A stretch of 64,000 nt of DNA from an uncultured Propionivibrio sp. (lineage in GTDB: Bacteria > Pseudomonadota > Gammaproteobacteria > Burkholderiales > Rhodocyclaceae): NCBI RefSeq assembly GCF_963666255.1, contig NZ_OY762655.1, positions 372,001-436,000 on the forward strand, written 5' to 3'. A program made the translations under genes and the position numbers. The notes under the pieces are model-generated. The model worked only from the letters and a program-made list of their open reading frames with translations. It ran no database searches and was not told the origin of the DNA. Positions 7,263 through 16,432 of this stretch are shown here, in pieces. Position 1 is the first letter of the stretch; each line of letters begins with the position of its first letter.

Positions 7263-9671
7263 ATGACGACGATGGCGTTCGGAATGTCGGCCCGCGAAAT
7301 CATGCGCAATCAGTTCAGGAATGCTATTGCATTCATGGGATTGGTGTTCTTTCTCTCGATCGTGGGCGCAGTCTTTCTGTCGCGTCGGCTGACCCGCGAA
7401 ATCCTGCGTCCGATCCGCGAATTGCTGCATCCGATCCATGCGATCTCGCGCGGTGAACTGAAAGTGCGCGCTGATGTTCAGACGCACGACGAGATTGGCG
7501 ATCTTGCCGAATCCTTCAATACGATGGCCGACAACCTCGAGAAGTCGCAGGAATCGCTTGAGCTGCGGATCATTGAGCGAACACGTCAACTGAGTGAGTC
7601 GGAGCGGCGTTTTCGCGACCTAGTGAATACGACGGATGGGATCGTCTGGGAAAGGGAAATCTCGGGGCATCGCTTCTCCTTTGTCAGCGACAAGGTCGAG
7701 GAAATTCTTGGCTATCCTGTGCTGGCATGGTATGTCCCAGGCTTCTGGCAAGAGAATCTGCATCCGCAGGACCAGCTTTGGGTGCCGTCTCAATATGCTC
7801 AGGGCGTCAGCGGACGCGAGCACTTCAAGGTCGAGTATCGTTTCATCGCGCGTGATGGTCGAGTCGTCTGGCTCAATGATCTGGTCACAGTTGTCGAAGA
7901 GGGCGGTGTGCCGCGTTGTCTGCGCGGCATCATGATCGACGTCACGGAATCCAAGCTGGCTGCGGAAGAGTACAGTCGGGTGGCGCAGAATTATCAGATG
8001 CTGTTCCGCGAAATGCTGAACGGGTTCGCCCTGCACGAGATCATTTGCGACGATGACGGACGGCCCGTGGATTACCGGTTCCTGGCGGTCAATCCCGCGT
8101 TCGAGCGTATGACGGGCATGGTTGCCAGCAGTGTGGTCGGGCGCACGGCGGGAGAACTGTTTCCAAAGCTTGAGCCGTATTGGGTGGAAACGTATGGTCG
8201 AGTTGCTTTGCTCGGAGATCCGGTCTCCTATGAAAACTATTCGGCTGACATCGACAAGTACTTCGAGGTGATGGCATTCCGTTCGGCGCCGGGGCAATTT
8301 GCCTGTGTCATTCAGGATATTACCGAGCGCAAGCATTCCGAGGAACGGATCAACAGTCTGGCATTTTTCGACCAGCTGACGGGGTTACCCAATCGTTCCA
8401 GTCTCAAACAGCATCTTGCCCAGGCGTTGGCGTTGGCAGACCGCAACCGGACGCGGGTGGCCCTGATGTTGATCGATCTCGATAATTTCAAATCGATCAA
8501 CGATACCCTCGGGCATCTGATCGGTGATCGATTGCTGACGGAAGTGGCGCATCGTCTGTCTGATGTGGTTCGACAGAGCGATCTGGTTGCGCGTTTTGGC
8601 GGCGATGAATTCGTTGTGGTGTTGCCGGGGATCGCCACGCCTGCCGACGCTGGACACGTCGCAGGCAAGATCGTCAGCGTCGTGTCCGAACCGTACCGGA
8701 TCGAAGGGCACGACTTGCGCAGTACGCCAAGCGTCGGTATCTGCCTGTATCCCGATGATTCCGCCGGGGCAGACGAGTTGCTCAAAAGAGCAGACGTCGC
8801 CATGTATCACGCCAAGTCGATGGGAAAGGCAAATTTCCAGTTCTTCCGGGAGGTGTTCCAGGAAGAGGCTGAACAACGCCTTGCGCTCGAAGCCGATCTC
8901 CGGCGGGCGATCGATGAAAAGCAATTCATCCTGCATTATCAGCCACAACTGGATTTGCTCGAGAACCGGATCTGCTGTGTCGAGGCTTTGATCCGTTGGC
9001 AACATCCGCGTCGAGGATTGGTTGGCCCGTTCGAATTCATCCCGATGGCGGAAGAAACCGGCTTGATCACCCGGATTGGCAACTGGGTGCTGGAGGAGTC
9101 GTGTCGGCAGATGGCGGAATGGCGTGGGCTTGGAATCGATGGCGTGCGCCTTGCCGTGAATTTGTCACCGGCACAGTTTTCCGATCCTGACTTGCCGGAA
9201 CGCATCGCCGCGATACTGGCCCGAACCGGATTGCCGGCATCGTGTCTTGAACTCGAAATCACTGAATCGATTGCAATGGCCTCTCCGGTTGACACCGAAA
9301 AGGTGATTCGTCATCTCGTCAGCGACGGGGTGTCGTTCTCGATCGACGATTTTGGAACCGGCTATTCGTCCTTGTCTTATCTGCGGCAGTTTCCGATCCA
9401 GACGCTCAAGATTGACCGCTCGTTCGTCAAGGATGTCGGCGATGGAAACAATGCATCCGACATCTGTGAGATCAGTATCCTGCTCGCGCACAAGCTCGGA
9501 CTTGACGTTGTCGGCGAGGGCGTCGAAACGTCAGAGCAACTTGAATTCCTGCGTCGTGTCGGTTGTGAAAAGGTGCAAGGATTCCTGGTTGGAAAACCAT
9601 TGTCTGCGGGGGCGACCGAGCAGGCATTGCGTGCCTGCCAGCCTCAGCGGGTCAATCCGGGTCGGGAATAA
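7263..9671 (+). CDS. HAMP-PAS-PAS-GGDEF-EAL cyclic-di-GMP enzyme (C-terminal part of split gene)
   Basis: This 802-residue frame contains a membrane helix (about 22-40), HAMP, a short coiled coil, two PAS domains (about 118-235 and 240-358), GGDEF and EAL. The diguanylate cyclase motif GGDEF is intact at residues 446-450 with an RQSD inhibitory I-site five residues before it. The phosphodiesterase half has EAL (574-576), NLSPAQF, EITES, DDFGTGYSS, LKIDRSF, GEGVET and QGFLVGKPL, so both activities look possible. The ATG at 7263 has no good ribosome-binding site and lies in frame with the preceding fragment, so this is probably the larger piece of one gene interrupted at 7197. Its 3' end overlaps convergent msrAB by 20 bp. 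Confidence 0.85.
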   Translation: MTTMAFGMSAREIMRNQFRNAIAFMGLVFFLSIVGAVFLSRRLTREILRPIRELLHPIHAISRGELKVRADVQTHDEIGDLAESFNTMADNLEKSQESLELRIIERTRQLSESERRFRDLVNTTDGIVWEREISGHRFSFVSDKVEEILGYPVLAWYVPGFWQENLHPQDQLWVPSQYAQGVSGREHFKVEYRFIARDGRVVWLNDLVTVVEEGGVPRCLRGIMIDVTESKLAAEEYSRVAQNYQMLFREMLNGFALHEIICDDDGRPVDYRFLAVNPAFERMTGMVASSVVGRTAGELFPKLEPYWVETYGRVALLGDPVSYENYSADIDKYFEVMAFRSAPGQFACVIQDITERKHSEERINSLAFFDQLTGLPNRSSLKQHLAQALALADRNRTRVALMLIDLDNFKSINDTLGHLIGDRLLTEVAHRLSDVVRQSDLVARFGGDEFVVVLPGIATPADAGHVAGKIVSVVSEPYRIEGHDLRSTPSVGICLYPDDSAGADELLKRADVAMYHAKSMGKANFQFFREVFQEEAEQRLALEADLRRAIDEKQFILHYQPQLDLLENRICCVEALIRWQHPRRGLVGPFEFIPMAEETGLITRIGNWVLEESCRQMAEWRGLGIDGVRLAVNLSPAQFSDPDLPERIAAILARTGLPASCLELEITESIAMASPVDTEKVIRHLVSDGVSFSIDDFGTGYSSLSYLRQFPIQTLKIDRSFVKDVGDGNNASDICEISILLAHKLGLDVVGEGVETSEQLEFLRRVGCEKVQGFLVGKPLSAGATEQALRACQPQRVNPGRE

Positions 9672-10830
9672 AGCGCAGCACGGCGCCGTTGATGCAATAG
9701 CGCTGGCCGGTGGGCGGAGGGCCGTCGTCGAAGACGTGCCCGAGGTGAATGCCGGAACTCGCGCTGCGGACCTCAATGCGATTCATGCCAAATGAGTTGT
9801 CTTCGTGGAAGCTCAGTGCGCCGTCTTCTGGCGTGAAGAAGCTCGGCCAACCACAGGCGCTGTCAAATTTCGCGGTACTACGGAAGAGGGTGGCACCGGT
9901 GATGGGATCGACGAATCGTCCAGCCCGCGTCTCGGCGAGAAGCGGGCTGGTGAACGGCCGTTCCGTGCCATGCTGGAGCGCGATTCGTTGCTGTTCGGGC
10001 GAAAGCAGGTGGCGCCCCAGCCATTGCCAGAATTTCTTCGAATTGCCGTCGTATCCGGTCAGACGCGCAATTTCCCGTGATTTCCGAACGAGCACGATGG
10101 TCGGGCTTGCGGCGATCGCCTCGTTCAGCATGATGCCGGTTGGTATCGTGGCCGTGGAAACAGGCACGACCGGGAGTGGTGCGTGCCAGTCTGCCAGGAT
10201 GTCGCGCGCCAGATCCCGGCAAGCCTGGCAATCGTTTTGCATGAAGACGAACAGCGCTTCGCGTTCTTCGTACGTATTCGGCATTGCTGGCCGAGGATAT
10301 GGGATGCCGGTGCCGCCGAGGCCGCAGTAACCATGAGGATTCTTCTGCAGATAGCGCTGGTGATAGTCTTCAGCGCGGAAATAGCGCGTCAGCGGTGTGA
10401 TTTCGGTCGTGATGCTTCCCTTGCCATTGTCCTCCAGAGCGCGCTGGTAACGCTCCCGACTTTGTTCGGCAATGCTCTGTTGGGCGGGGGCTTCGACATA
10501 GATCGCGCTACGGTAGTTGGAGCCGATGTCGTTCCCCTGGCGATCACCCTGCGTCGGATCATGACTTTCCCAGAAGCGAGCGAGGACGGTTTCGAGATCG
10601 ACACGTGCCGGATCAAAGCTGATACGCACGACTTCTGCGTGGTTGCGTAGCGAACTCAGCCCTCGTTGCCGCCGTCTTTCATGCTGCAGGACGGCTTCGT
10701 AATTGCCGTCGATGTCGCCGTTGGCATAGCCGCATTCGACGTCGATGACGCCATCAAGCGCTGCCATGCGCTTTTCGGCGCCCCAGAAACAGCCCATGCC
10801 GAGGACGATGCTCTCCTTGTTGCCATGCAT
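9652..10830 (-). CDS. msrAB: MsrA / thioredoxin-like / MsrB fusion (methionine sulfoxide reductase)
   Basis: This 392-residue protein would repair both S- and R-methionine sulfoxides. MsrA occupies about residues 1-165, with catalytic Cys in GCFWGAEK (Cys14) and C-terminal CGLGGTGIPYP. A middle segment (about 170-250) reads FVFMQNDCQACRDLA and has a CxxC on a thioredoxin-like stretch. MsrB follows, with FDSACGWPSFF and catalytic Cys in RYCINGAVLRF. The CxxC zinc pairs common in MsrB are missing, so it is a zinc-free type. MsrA also has an insert between NYEAVL and NHAEVV. The start at 10830 is chosen for CAGGAGAAG upstream. No signal peptide is seen, so it should be cytoplasmic, unlike Neisseria PilB. 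Confidence 0.88.
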   Translation of the reverse strand: MHGNKESIVLGMGCFWGAEKRMAALDGVIDVECGYANGDIDGNYEAVLQHERRRQRGLSSLRNHAEVVRISFDPARVDLETVLARFWESHDPTQGDRQGNDIGSNYRSAIYVEAPAQQSIAEQSRERYQRALEDNGKGSITTEITPLTRYFRAEDYHQRYLQKNPHGYCGLGGTGIPYPRPAMPNTYEEREALFVFMQNDCQACRDLARDILADWHAPLPVVPVSTATIPTGIMLNEAIAASPTIVLVRKSREIARLTGYDGNSKKFWQWLGRHLLSPEQQRIALQHGTERPFTSPLLAETRAGRFVDPITGATLFRSTAKFDSACGWPSFFTPEDGALSFHEDNSFGMNRIEVRSASSGIHLGHVFDDGPPPTGQRYCINGAVLRFIPDPD

Positions 10831-10920
10831 TTTCGCTTCTCCTGAATGCCGGTATGCGCTTTGATGCAATTTTGGCGGCGAGGTTCTGCTTGGGGTTGGC
10901 TCCCCTGGGGGAGCAGATGA

Positions 10921-10950
10921 AAAAAGGCCCCGGGTTTCCCCGGGGCCTTT
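10921..10950 (-). terminator. Rho-independent terminator-like hairpin
   Basis: GGCCCCGGG (10926-10934) pairs with CCCGGGGCC (10939-10947). On the minus strand the stem is followed by a run of Ts (A-run 10921-10925 on the plus strand), so it would stop leftward transcripts coming from the hsdR remnant before msrAB. A short TTT on the other side makes weak rightward termination possible. Confidence 0.75.
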
Positions 10951-11058
10951 GCATTGCCTTGTGCTGAATGCCGAACACCTATTGTGTCGTTGACGCATGT
11001 AACCTGGATTTCACTTTGATAGAAAACAATAAGATATGGAACGGCTGCCTACCTAACT

Positions 11059-11118
11059 CTGGACCAGTATGCGCAAATAACCTGGACAAAAAGGGGCGTT
11101 GACTCGAATAAGCTGGAC
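11059..11118 (-). repeat. CTGGAC repeat copies, left side of the hsdR patch
   Basis: Three copies of a short motif occur: CTGGAC at 11059-11064, AAATAACCTGGAC at 11075-11087 and CGAATAAGCTGGAC at 11105-11118. A weaker AACCTGGAT lies at 11001-11009. Reverse-complemented they match GTCCAGCTATTT copies at 12736-13081. Repeated short motifs at both ends in inverted orientation are known from IS21-type insertion sequence termini, but no transposase is present, so this is a proposed remnant. Confidence 0.55.
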
Positions 11119-11242
11119 CGACGTTAGCCAGGGTAATGATGTATCGCAAACATTCATCTGTTGGGATGCGTGAGTGATATTCGGTCCGAAAAAATGGCGA
11201 CAACTTCCTTGTTCGGGAAATTGTCGCCAATCGTAGGGGGTA

Positions 11243-12529
11243 TTAAAGGTTTACTAGCCCTGGTTCGTCGGTTCCAGGTAAATTGGGCGGACACGCATCA
11301 TGAGATGAATGTGCTTGACTCAGTTGTTGGGCGTTGAGTTGCGCGCCGGCTCTGGTGACCTGCGTTTCGATGACGTAGATTTCGTTGCCGACATTGACGC
11401 CATCAGCCACGGCTTTTTCGTGGCTGTAATCGCTGACGACGTTTTTCTTGAAGAAGCCGTAGGTGCGGTTGTCCGGGGTAGCCGTGAGGCCGATCAAGCT
11501 GGCGTCGAAGTAGTCGAGCACCTGTTGCCACAGGTTGTAGATGGAGCGGTGGCATTCGTCGATGTAGATGAAGTCGAAGAATTCGGGCGGCACCTTCTCG
11601 TTGTAGACGACGGGCATCGGCGCCTTGGGCTGGGCCAGCTCAGCCGGGTTGATTTCTTCGGCGGCATCGTCAAGCGGCGTTTCTTTCAGGATCGAATACA
11701 GGCGCTGGATGGTACTGATGCAGACTTGGCTATCCTTGGCAACGTAGGAAGATTTGAGTCGCTGGACGTTGTAGAGCTCGGTGAATTTACGGTTATCGTC
11801 GATGGGCACATAGGACATCATTTCCTGCTCGGCCTGTTCGCCGAGGTTCTTGGTATCGACCAGGAACAAGATGCGTTTGCCTTCGGCGTGCTTGAGCAGG
11901 CGGTAGATGGAGGTGATGGCGGTGTAGGTCTTGCCAGCGCCGGTGGCCATCTGGATCAGTGCGCGGGGTCGGTCGGCCTTGAACGATTCTTCCAGGTTGG
12001 TGATTGCGATTTCCTGGCAATCGCGCAGGCGTAGCTCTTGGGCGGGGCGACGTTCCGGGTTAAGCAACGGAATGTTCTGCAAGCGTGTGCGCAGGCTGGC
12101 GCCTTGGGCGAGCCATTCCTTGATGGTTTCCGGGCGGTGAAAGTTGAAGACTTCTCGCGAGCGCGGCTTCGGGTCGCGGCAATCCGTAAAGCGGGTGAGG
12201 ATGCCGGTGCTCTCGTAGAGGAAGGGCAGGGGTTCTTTGTTATTGACCCATTTCAGCTTGGCAGCGGCATAGCCTTCGGTCTGCTCTTCGACTTCGGTGA
12301 TCTTGTGGCCGAGTTCTTCCTTCTTGGCTTCGATGACGCCGACAGCTTTTTTGTCGACGAAGAGGACGTAATCGGCGGGGCCGACATCGGTGTGGTATTC
12401 GCGGACGGCGATGCCTAGTCCGGCACTGAAGTCGATTTTCTTGGCCGATTGAATGAACCAGCCTGCGAGTTTGAGCTGCGCGTCGATGTTGTCGCGGGCT
12501 TTTTGTTCTGGGGTCTGGTTTTCGGTCAT
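11243..12529 (-). pseudogene. hsdR: Type I restriction enzyme R subunit (HsdR), truncated after the first helicase domain
   Basis: The 428-residue frame matches the N-terminal half of HsdR. It has a nuclease core (GPADYVLFVDKKAVGVIEAKK with D...ExK), Walker A MATGAGKT and the Walker B box IDECH, then LIGLTATP. Homology ends near IETQVTRAG; the last roughly 30 residues look unrelated. The second RecA-like helicase domain and the C-terminal region (about 400 residues) are absent. No hsdM or hsdS lies nearby. DNA translocation and cleavage are therefore unlikely. The breakpoint lies beside the CTGGAC repeats, which suggests loss by an insertion or deletion event. The ATG at 12529 is the natural start. 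Confidence 0.85.
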
Positions 12530-12735
12530 GGTTACGCGCTGGCAGGCGTCGTTATGTTTTTCTTGAAATCATAAAGGAAACGTGACCGTATATGTTGATT
12601 TAATACCTTCTTTCTTATATGCACGGGAATTGTCCTTTGGAGCAATTCTGCTGCTTCAGCTTACTGTTGCAGGGTTCGAACCCTTCAAGTGTTTTCGATG
12701 AGACCATTTTCGGGATTAGTGGCCTCGGGAGAGTA

Positions 12736-13081
12736 GTCCAGCTATTTGTGGTCAACTTGTCCCTTCTGTCCGATTTAAATCAGACAATTCCCCATAGTCC
12801 AGATTAATTGCGTAACTCGGTCCCCGTTGTCCAGCTATTTGGCGGCATTATTTGAATGTCACTGAGCCAATAAGACCCCGCTGGAAAAACAAAGAGAGGC
12901 TCAACGCCGCAATAAATAGGGAATGAAAAACGCAATTTTTGTTTGGGAGCCTTGGCGCCACATTCAATAGAAAAAGCCCCAAGGATTTGATTCCTTGGGG
13001 CTTTGTAAGACAGGTGCTTGTCGCTAGTCCAGATTAATTGCGTCAATCAGTCCAGCTATTTCGGGCTCAGTCCAGCTATTT
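12736..13081 (+). repeat. GTCCAG repeat cluster, right side of the hsdR patch
   Basis: GTCCAGCTATTT occurs at 12736-12747, 12829-12840, 13050-13061 and 13070-13081. A second motif, GTCCAGATTAATTGCG, occurs at 12797-12812 and 13027-13042. The pair GTCCAGATTAATTGCG plus GTCCAGCTATTT thus appears twice, about 230 bp apart, like a duplicated element end. The left-side copies (11059-11118) are inverted relative to these. Confidence 0.65.
12973..13004. terminator. Strong bidirectional hairpin inside the repeat region
   Basis: AAAGCCCCAAGGA (12973-12985) is perfectly complementary to TCCTTGGGGCTTT (12992-13004). A-run and T-run flanks are on both sides, so it can terminate transcription either way. 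It sits between the two copies of the GTCCAGATTAATTGCG repeat and may belong to the lost element. Confidence 0.75.
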
Positions 13082-13116
13082 CCGAAAAACGACATATTGC
13101 ATTCGCACGTCCTCAA

Positions 13117-16002
13117 TTAACCGCAGGTGCCGACGGCTCCGCAGGCGGTGCAGAAATCACAGCCATCCTTGCGGATCATCGTATGGTTGCCGCATTCGGC
13201 GCACAGCTTGCCGGCGGTGGGCTTCGGCGCCGTCTTGCTGACCGGCGATTCAAGCATGCCCATCTGCTGCAGCGGCAGGCCGTTTTCGTCGAGGATGCCG
13301 AGCATGGCGTAGCGATGAATGATCAGATGGGCAATGTAGGCCACCGTCGACGGGTAGGTCTGTTGTTTGCGGGTTCCCGGGACAAAGGCCATGAAGTCGC
13401 CGAGAGGCTCGGGATAGTCGAGCAACTTGCGCAGCTTCATGCCGATCCAGGCCGGGTCGAGAACGCGCATGTCGAGCGACAACAGCTTGGTCAGGCCATC
13501 GAGCGCACGCGGATAATTGCCCGAGAGCCAGACCGAGTAGGGGCGGGTGACGCCATCCGGCAGCGTGATTTCCTTGAGACCAAGGACGAAATCCTCGTTC
13601 GTCGCCGGATTCAGGACGTCAACCGTCCAGGAGAGCGTGCCGTCGGTGCCGGTCTTCGGTTCCTTGATGCTGAACAGCGCGTCAAGCACCGGTGTCGGGC
13701 CTTCTTTCTTGAAGGCGCCGATTTGTTCAACCCGGTATTCGATCAGGCGTGCCATCGCGGAAACGATCGAGGGCATGCGCTTGCGCTCGCCATAAGGCGG
13801 AAAGTGCATGTCGAACCCTTCACCGTCAGGCGTCTTCGAGAGCGATTCGAGCTTGAGCTTGAGCCAGCCGTGATCGTCAGCGCGCATGTCCATCGACAGC
13901 GTCTTGGCAACCGCGCCGAGGCCGCGCGGTTGAGACGGACCGTTGACCCAGGCTTCGAACGGCCAGGAACGGCCTTCCTGTTCGACGTGACCGACGAAGA
14001 GTGCGAATTTGCCCAGTTCGTGTTCGATCATGTAGGTCCACGCCATGTTGCCTTCCGGCAAGCTCGGGCGACCTGGCCAGCGCAGGCTCGACAGCACCGG
14101 CGCGGGAAGCGTCTTGATCGACAGGCGGCGGTTGGCGTCACCGCTGACGAAATCCTGCGGCTGTTTCTTCTCCTCGACCTGTTTGGCCGGTTCGACCGAC
14201 AACACCGATCCCAGAACACTGTTGGGGCGATAGGTTGCGAGACCCTTGAGTCCCGATTTCCAGGCGCTCATATAGAGATCCTGGAAGTCGTCATAAGGAT
14301 ATTCGGCCGGAACGTTGACGGTTTTCGAAATCGAGGTGTCTACATACGGTGCAACCGCTGCAACCATGTCCTTGTGCGCTTTCGCCGAGATTTCGAGCGC
14401 CGTGACGAAATAGTCGGGCAGATTCTCGATGTCGCCGCCAAGATGCTTGAAGAGGCGCCAGGCGTAGTCTTCTACCGCGTATTCCTTGATCGTTCCGTCG
14501 ACCATGCGCTTCTTGCGGTTGTACGTCCAAGAGAAGGGCGGTTCGATACCGTTCGAGGCGTTGTCAGCGAATGCCAGAGAAATGGTGCCGGTTGGCGCGA
14601 TCGAGAGGAGGTGGGAATTGCGCAGACCGTGCTTGCGGATTTCGGCCTTGATTTCGGTCGGCAGGCGCGAGGCGAAATTGCCGCCGGAAAGGTAGAGCTC
14701 AGCGTTGAATAGCGGGAAAGCACCGCGCTCCTGTGCCAGTTCGACGGAAGCGAGGTAGGCAGCATTGCGCATGTATTCGGCGATGCGTGCGCCCATCGCT
14801 GTCGCGGCCGTGCTGTCATAACGCAGTCTCAGCATGCAAAGCGCATCGCCGAGGCCGGTAAAGCCGAGTCCGACGCGGCGCTTGTTGGCGGCTTCTTCCT
14901 TTTGTCGCTCGAGCGGCCAGGCCGTGACGTCCAGGACATTGTCAAGCATGCGCGTCGACACCTTGATCACTTCGCCAAAGGCCTCAAAGTCAAACTCGGC
15001 CTGGTCGGAGAACGCGTGGCGTACAAACAGCGTCAGATTGATCGAGCCGAGGCAGCAGCAACCGTAGGGGGGCAGCGGTTGCTCGGCGCAGGGGTTGGTC
15101 GCTTCGATCTGTTCGCAATAGTAAAGATTGTTGTCCTTGTTCATGCGATCGAGGAACAGGATGCCCGGCTCGGCATGGTCATAGGTCGATTTCATGACCT
15201 GGTCCCAGAGGTCGCGCGCGCGGATCTTCCGGTAAACCCACATGCCATCGTCACGCTGATAGGCACCGGAGAGCTTCATCTCGGCATTGGGTTCGGCACG
15301 ATGCACGAGTTCAACATCGCCATCTTCCTCGACGGCCTTCATGAACGGGTCGGTGACGCCGATCGAAATGTTGAAATTGGTCAGATCGCCCTTGTCCTTG
15401 GCGTGGATGAAGACCTCGATGTCCGGGTGGTCGCAGCGCAGGACACCCATCTGGGCGCCGCGGCGGGCCCCCGCCGATTCGACCGTTTCGCACGAGCGGT
15501 CGAAGACGCGCATGTACGAAACAGGACCGGAGGCGCGGGACTGCGTACCCTTGACCTGTGCACCTTGCGGGCGGATCGACGAAAAGTCATAGCCGACGCC
15601 ACCACCGCGGCGCATCGTTTCGGCTGCTTCAGCCAGGGCACTGTAGATGCCCGGCCGGCCATCGACATGCTCGACGATTGAGTCACCCACCGGTTGCACA
15701 AAGCAATTGATCAGCGTGGCGGCCAGCGGTGTGCCGGCTGCGGAGTTGATACGGCCGGCGGGTACAAAACCATTTTCCTGCGCCCAGAGGAAGCGCTCTT
15801 CCCATTTTGCGCGCTGCTTTTCGTTTTCGTTGGCAGCCAGTGCGCGGGCGACACGTCGGCGCACGTCGTGAACATTTATTTCGGTGCCTTTGGCATATTT
15901 TTCAATCAGCACCTCAGTGGAGATTTCCTGTTCCGCCGGCAGGGCGAGTTCAGGCGCATCGGCAATGGCGTCAAAGGAAAGTTGTTGCGAATTATTGTTC
16001 AT
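13117..16002 (-). CDS. nrdJ: Adenosylcobalamin-dependent (class II) ribonucleotide reductase
   Basis: This 961-residue enzyme reduces ribonucleotides to deoxyribonucleotides using a B12-derived thiyl radical and needs no oxygen. Visible are the redox Cys in [12 protein letters not shown], the active-site [12 protein letters not shown] (Cys and Glu), GSINLTLF, and the phosphate-binding region [20 protein letters not shown]. The C-terminus holds TSCPD-type repeats and a cysteine-rich tail CAECGN...CDFCTACG that should shuttle electrons and may bind zinc. The ATG at 16000-16002 is preceded by CGAGGAAACA. Two NrdR-type boxes lie about 130-175 bp upstream. Its presence fits an organism that grows with and without oxygen. 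Confidence 0.96.
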   Translation of the reverse strand: MNNNSQQLSFDAIADAPELALPAEQEISTEVLIEKYAKGTEINVHDVRRRVARALAANENEKQRAKWEERFLWAQENGFVPAGRINSAAGTPLAATLINCFVQPVGDSIVEHVDGRPGIYSALAEAAETMRRGGGVGYDFSSIRPQGAQVKGTQSRASGPVSYMRVFDRSCETVESAGARRGAQMGVLRCDHPDIEVFIHAKDKGDLTNFNISIGVTDPFMKAVEEDGDVELVHRAEPNAEMKLSGAYQRDDGMWVYRKIRARDLWDQVMKSTYDHAEPGILFLDRMNKDNNLYYCEQIEATNPCAEQPLPPYGCCCLGSINLTLFVRHAFSDQAEFDFEAFGEVIKVSTRMLDNVLDVTAWPLERQKEEAANKRRVGLGFTGLGDALCMLRLRYDSTAATAMGARIAEYMRNAAYLASVELAQERGAFPLFNAELYLSGGNFASRLPTEIKAEIRKHGLRNSHLLSIAPTGTISLAFADNASNGIEPPFSWTYNRKKRMVDGTIKEYAVEDYAWRLFKHLGGDIENLPDYFVTALEISAKAHKDMVAAVAPYVDTSISKTVNVPAEYPYDDFQDLYMSAWKSGLKGLATYRPNSVLGSVLSVEPAKQVEEKKQPQDFVSGDANRRLSIKTLPAPVLSSLRWPGRPSLPEGNMAWTYMIEHELGKFALFVGHVEQEGRSWPFEAWVNGPSQPRGLGAVAKTLSMDMRADDHGWLKLKLESLSKTPDGEGFDMHFPPYGERKRMPSIVSAMARLIEYRVEQIGAFKKEGPTPVLDALFSIKEPKTGTDGTLSWTVDVLNPATNEDFVLGLKEITLPDGVTRPYSVWLSGNYPRALDGLTKLLSLDMRVLDPAWIGMKLRKLLDYPEPLGDFMAFVPGTRKQQTYPSTVAYIAHLIIHRYAMLGILDENGLPLQQMGMLESPVSKTAPKPTAGKLCAECGNHTMIRKDGCDFCTACGAVGTCG

Positions 16003-16432
16003 TGTTTCCTCGGGATATCGATGTGTACGAAGGTCTCGTCAAATCAAGTCTGTCAGGCGAGCGGTTTCTTGAGGCCAGGTTTTTCTGGCGAATTCCGGAC
16101 TGCATGTTGGCTGCGATTTGAGGTGTAAAGCTACTATATATAGTGGTGCAACGCAAGATATTGCCTAAATATAGTTTTTGGTCTTTTTGCTTGAATTTTG
16201 GAAATGACTTTTAAATCACGGCATTGCGATTTTTTAAAAACCATATCGTGATGTTGTATTTCATTATGTGGTAAGATATTGGTTCATAAGGCGCTAGTCA
16301 TTCTTCGGGTCGGCAATATCGCACAGGCATAAGCGTTGCCAGATTCGATTTCTGGCAAAACTCATGATTTCGGTGTTAAATGACCGCGGGGCGCGTGCTC
16401 ACATTCTCGCAATAATCATAAAGGGATAATCC
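16003..16432. other. Divergent promoter region nrdJ / ackA
   Basis: This 430-bp AT-rich stretch separates nrdJ (minus) from ackA (plus). It holds tandem NrdR-like boxes at 16132-16177 and, near ackA, a possible -10 TAAGAT at about 16273-16278 with a weak TGATGT -35 element 17 bp upstream. I looked for a cobalamin riboswitch before nrdJ and saw no B12-box sequence. No open frame with coding character is present. Confidence 0.6.
16132..16177 (-). promoter_or_regulatory. Tandem NrdR boxes upstream of nrdJ
   Basis: TACTATATATAGTG (16132-16145) and CCTAAATATAGTTT (16164-16177) resemble the NrdR consensus aCaCtATaTAtaGtGt; the second copy is weaker. Their centres are about 31 bp apart, three helical turns, which is the usual spacing of paired NrdR boxes. 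NrdR is the ATP/dATP-sensing repressor of ribonucleotide reductase genes. The sequence match and spacing are seen; binding is inferred. Confidence 0.7.

Larger units (their letters stand above)
10831..11242. other. Gene-free stretch between msrAB and the hsdR remnant
   Basis: No credible gene is seen in these 412 bases. They hold the msrAB ribosome-binding site and promoter region, a strong GC hairpin at 10926-10947, and, from about 11000, AT-richer DNA with copies of a CTGGAC-containing repeat (11059-11064, 11075-11087, 11105-11118). Those copies are inverted relative to others at 12736-13081 on the far side of hsdR. Confidence 0.7.
12530..13116. other. Gene-free, repeat-rich stretch upstream of hsdR remnant
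   Basis: No convincing gene is seen in these 587 bases, which are more AT-rich than the surroundings. They carry four copies of GTCCAGCTATTT, two copies of TAGTCCAGATTAATTGCGT and a 13-bp-stem hairpin. A perfect palindrome AGGGTTCGAACCCT at 12671-12684 resembles a tRNA T-loop but has no tRNA around it. The stretch looks like mobile-element debris. Confidence 0.65.

Noticed and set aside
10979-11230. Possible 83-codon gene on the minus strand left of hsdR
   Set aside because: It runs through the CTGGAC repeats, has no ribosome site and no recognisable domain.
12671-12684. AGGGTTCGAACCCT, resembling a tRNA T-arm and a possible attachment site
   Set aside because: No acceptor stem, anticodon arm or CCA-compatible end is found around it, and no integrase gene is present. 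It is only a palindrome.
12804-13046. Possible 80-codon gene on the minus strand between the GTCCAG repeats
   Set aside because: It includes the repeats and the 13-bp hairpin and has no family resemblance.
13018-14712. Long open frame of 564 codons on the plus strand inside nrdJ
   Set aside because: It is antisense to a clear nrdJ and has no family resemblance; high GC at third positions of the true gene keeps the opposite strand free of stops. The same applies to frames at 1719-2804, 5136-6452, 19277-20713, 33362-34621 and 57579-58982.
16003-16131. Cobalamin riboswitch ahead of the B12-dependent reductase
   Set aside because: The B12-box and conserved core sequences were looked for on the minus strand and not seen.
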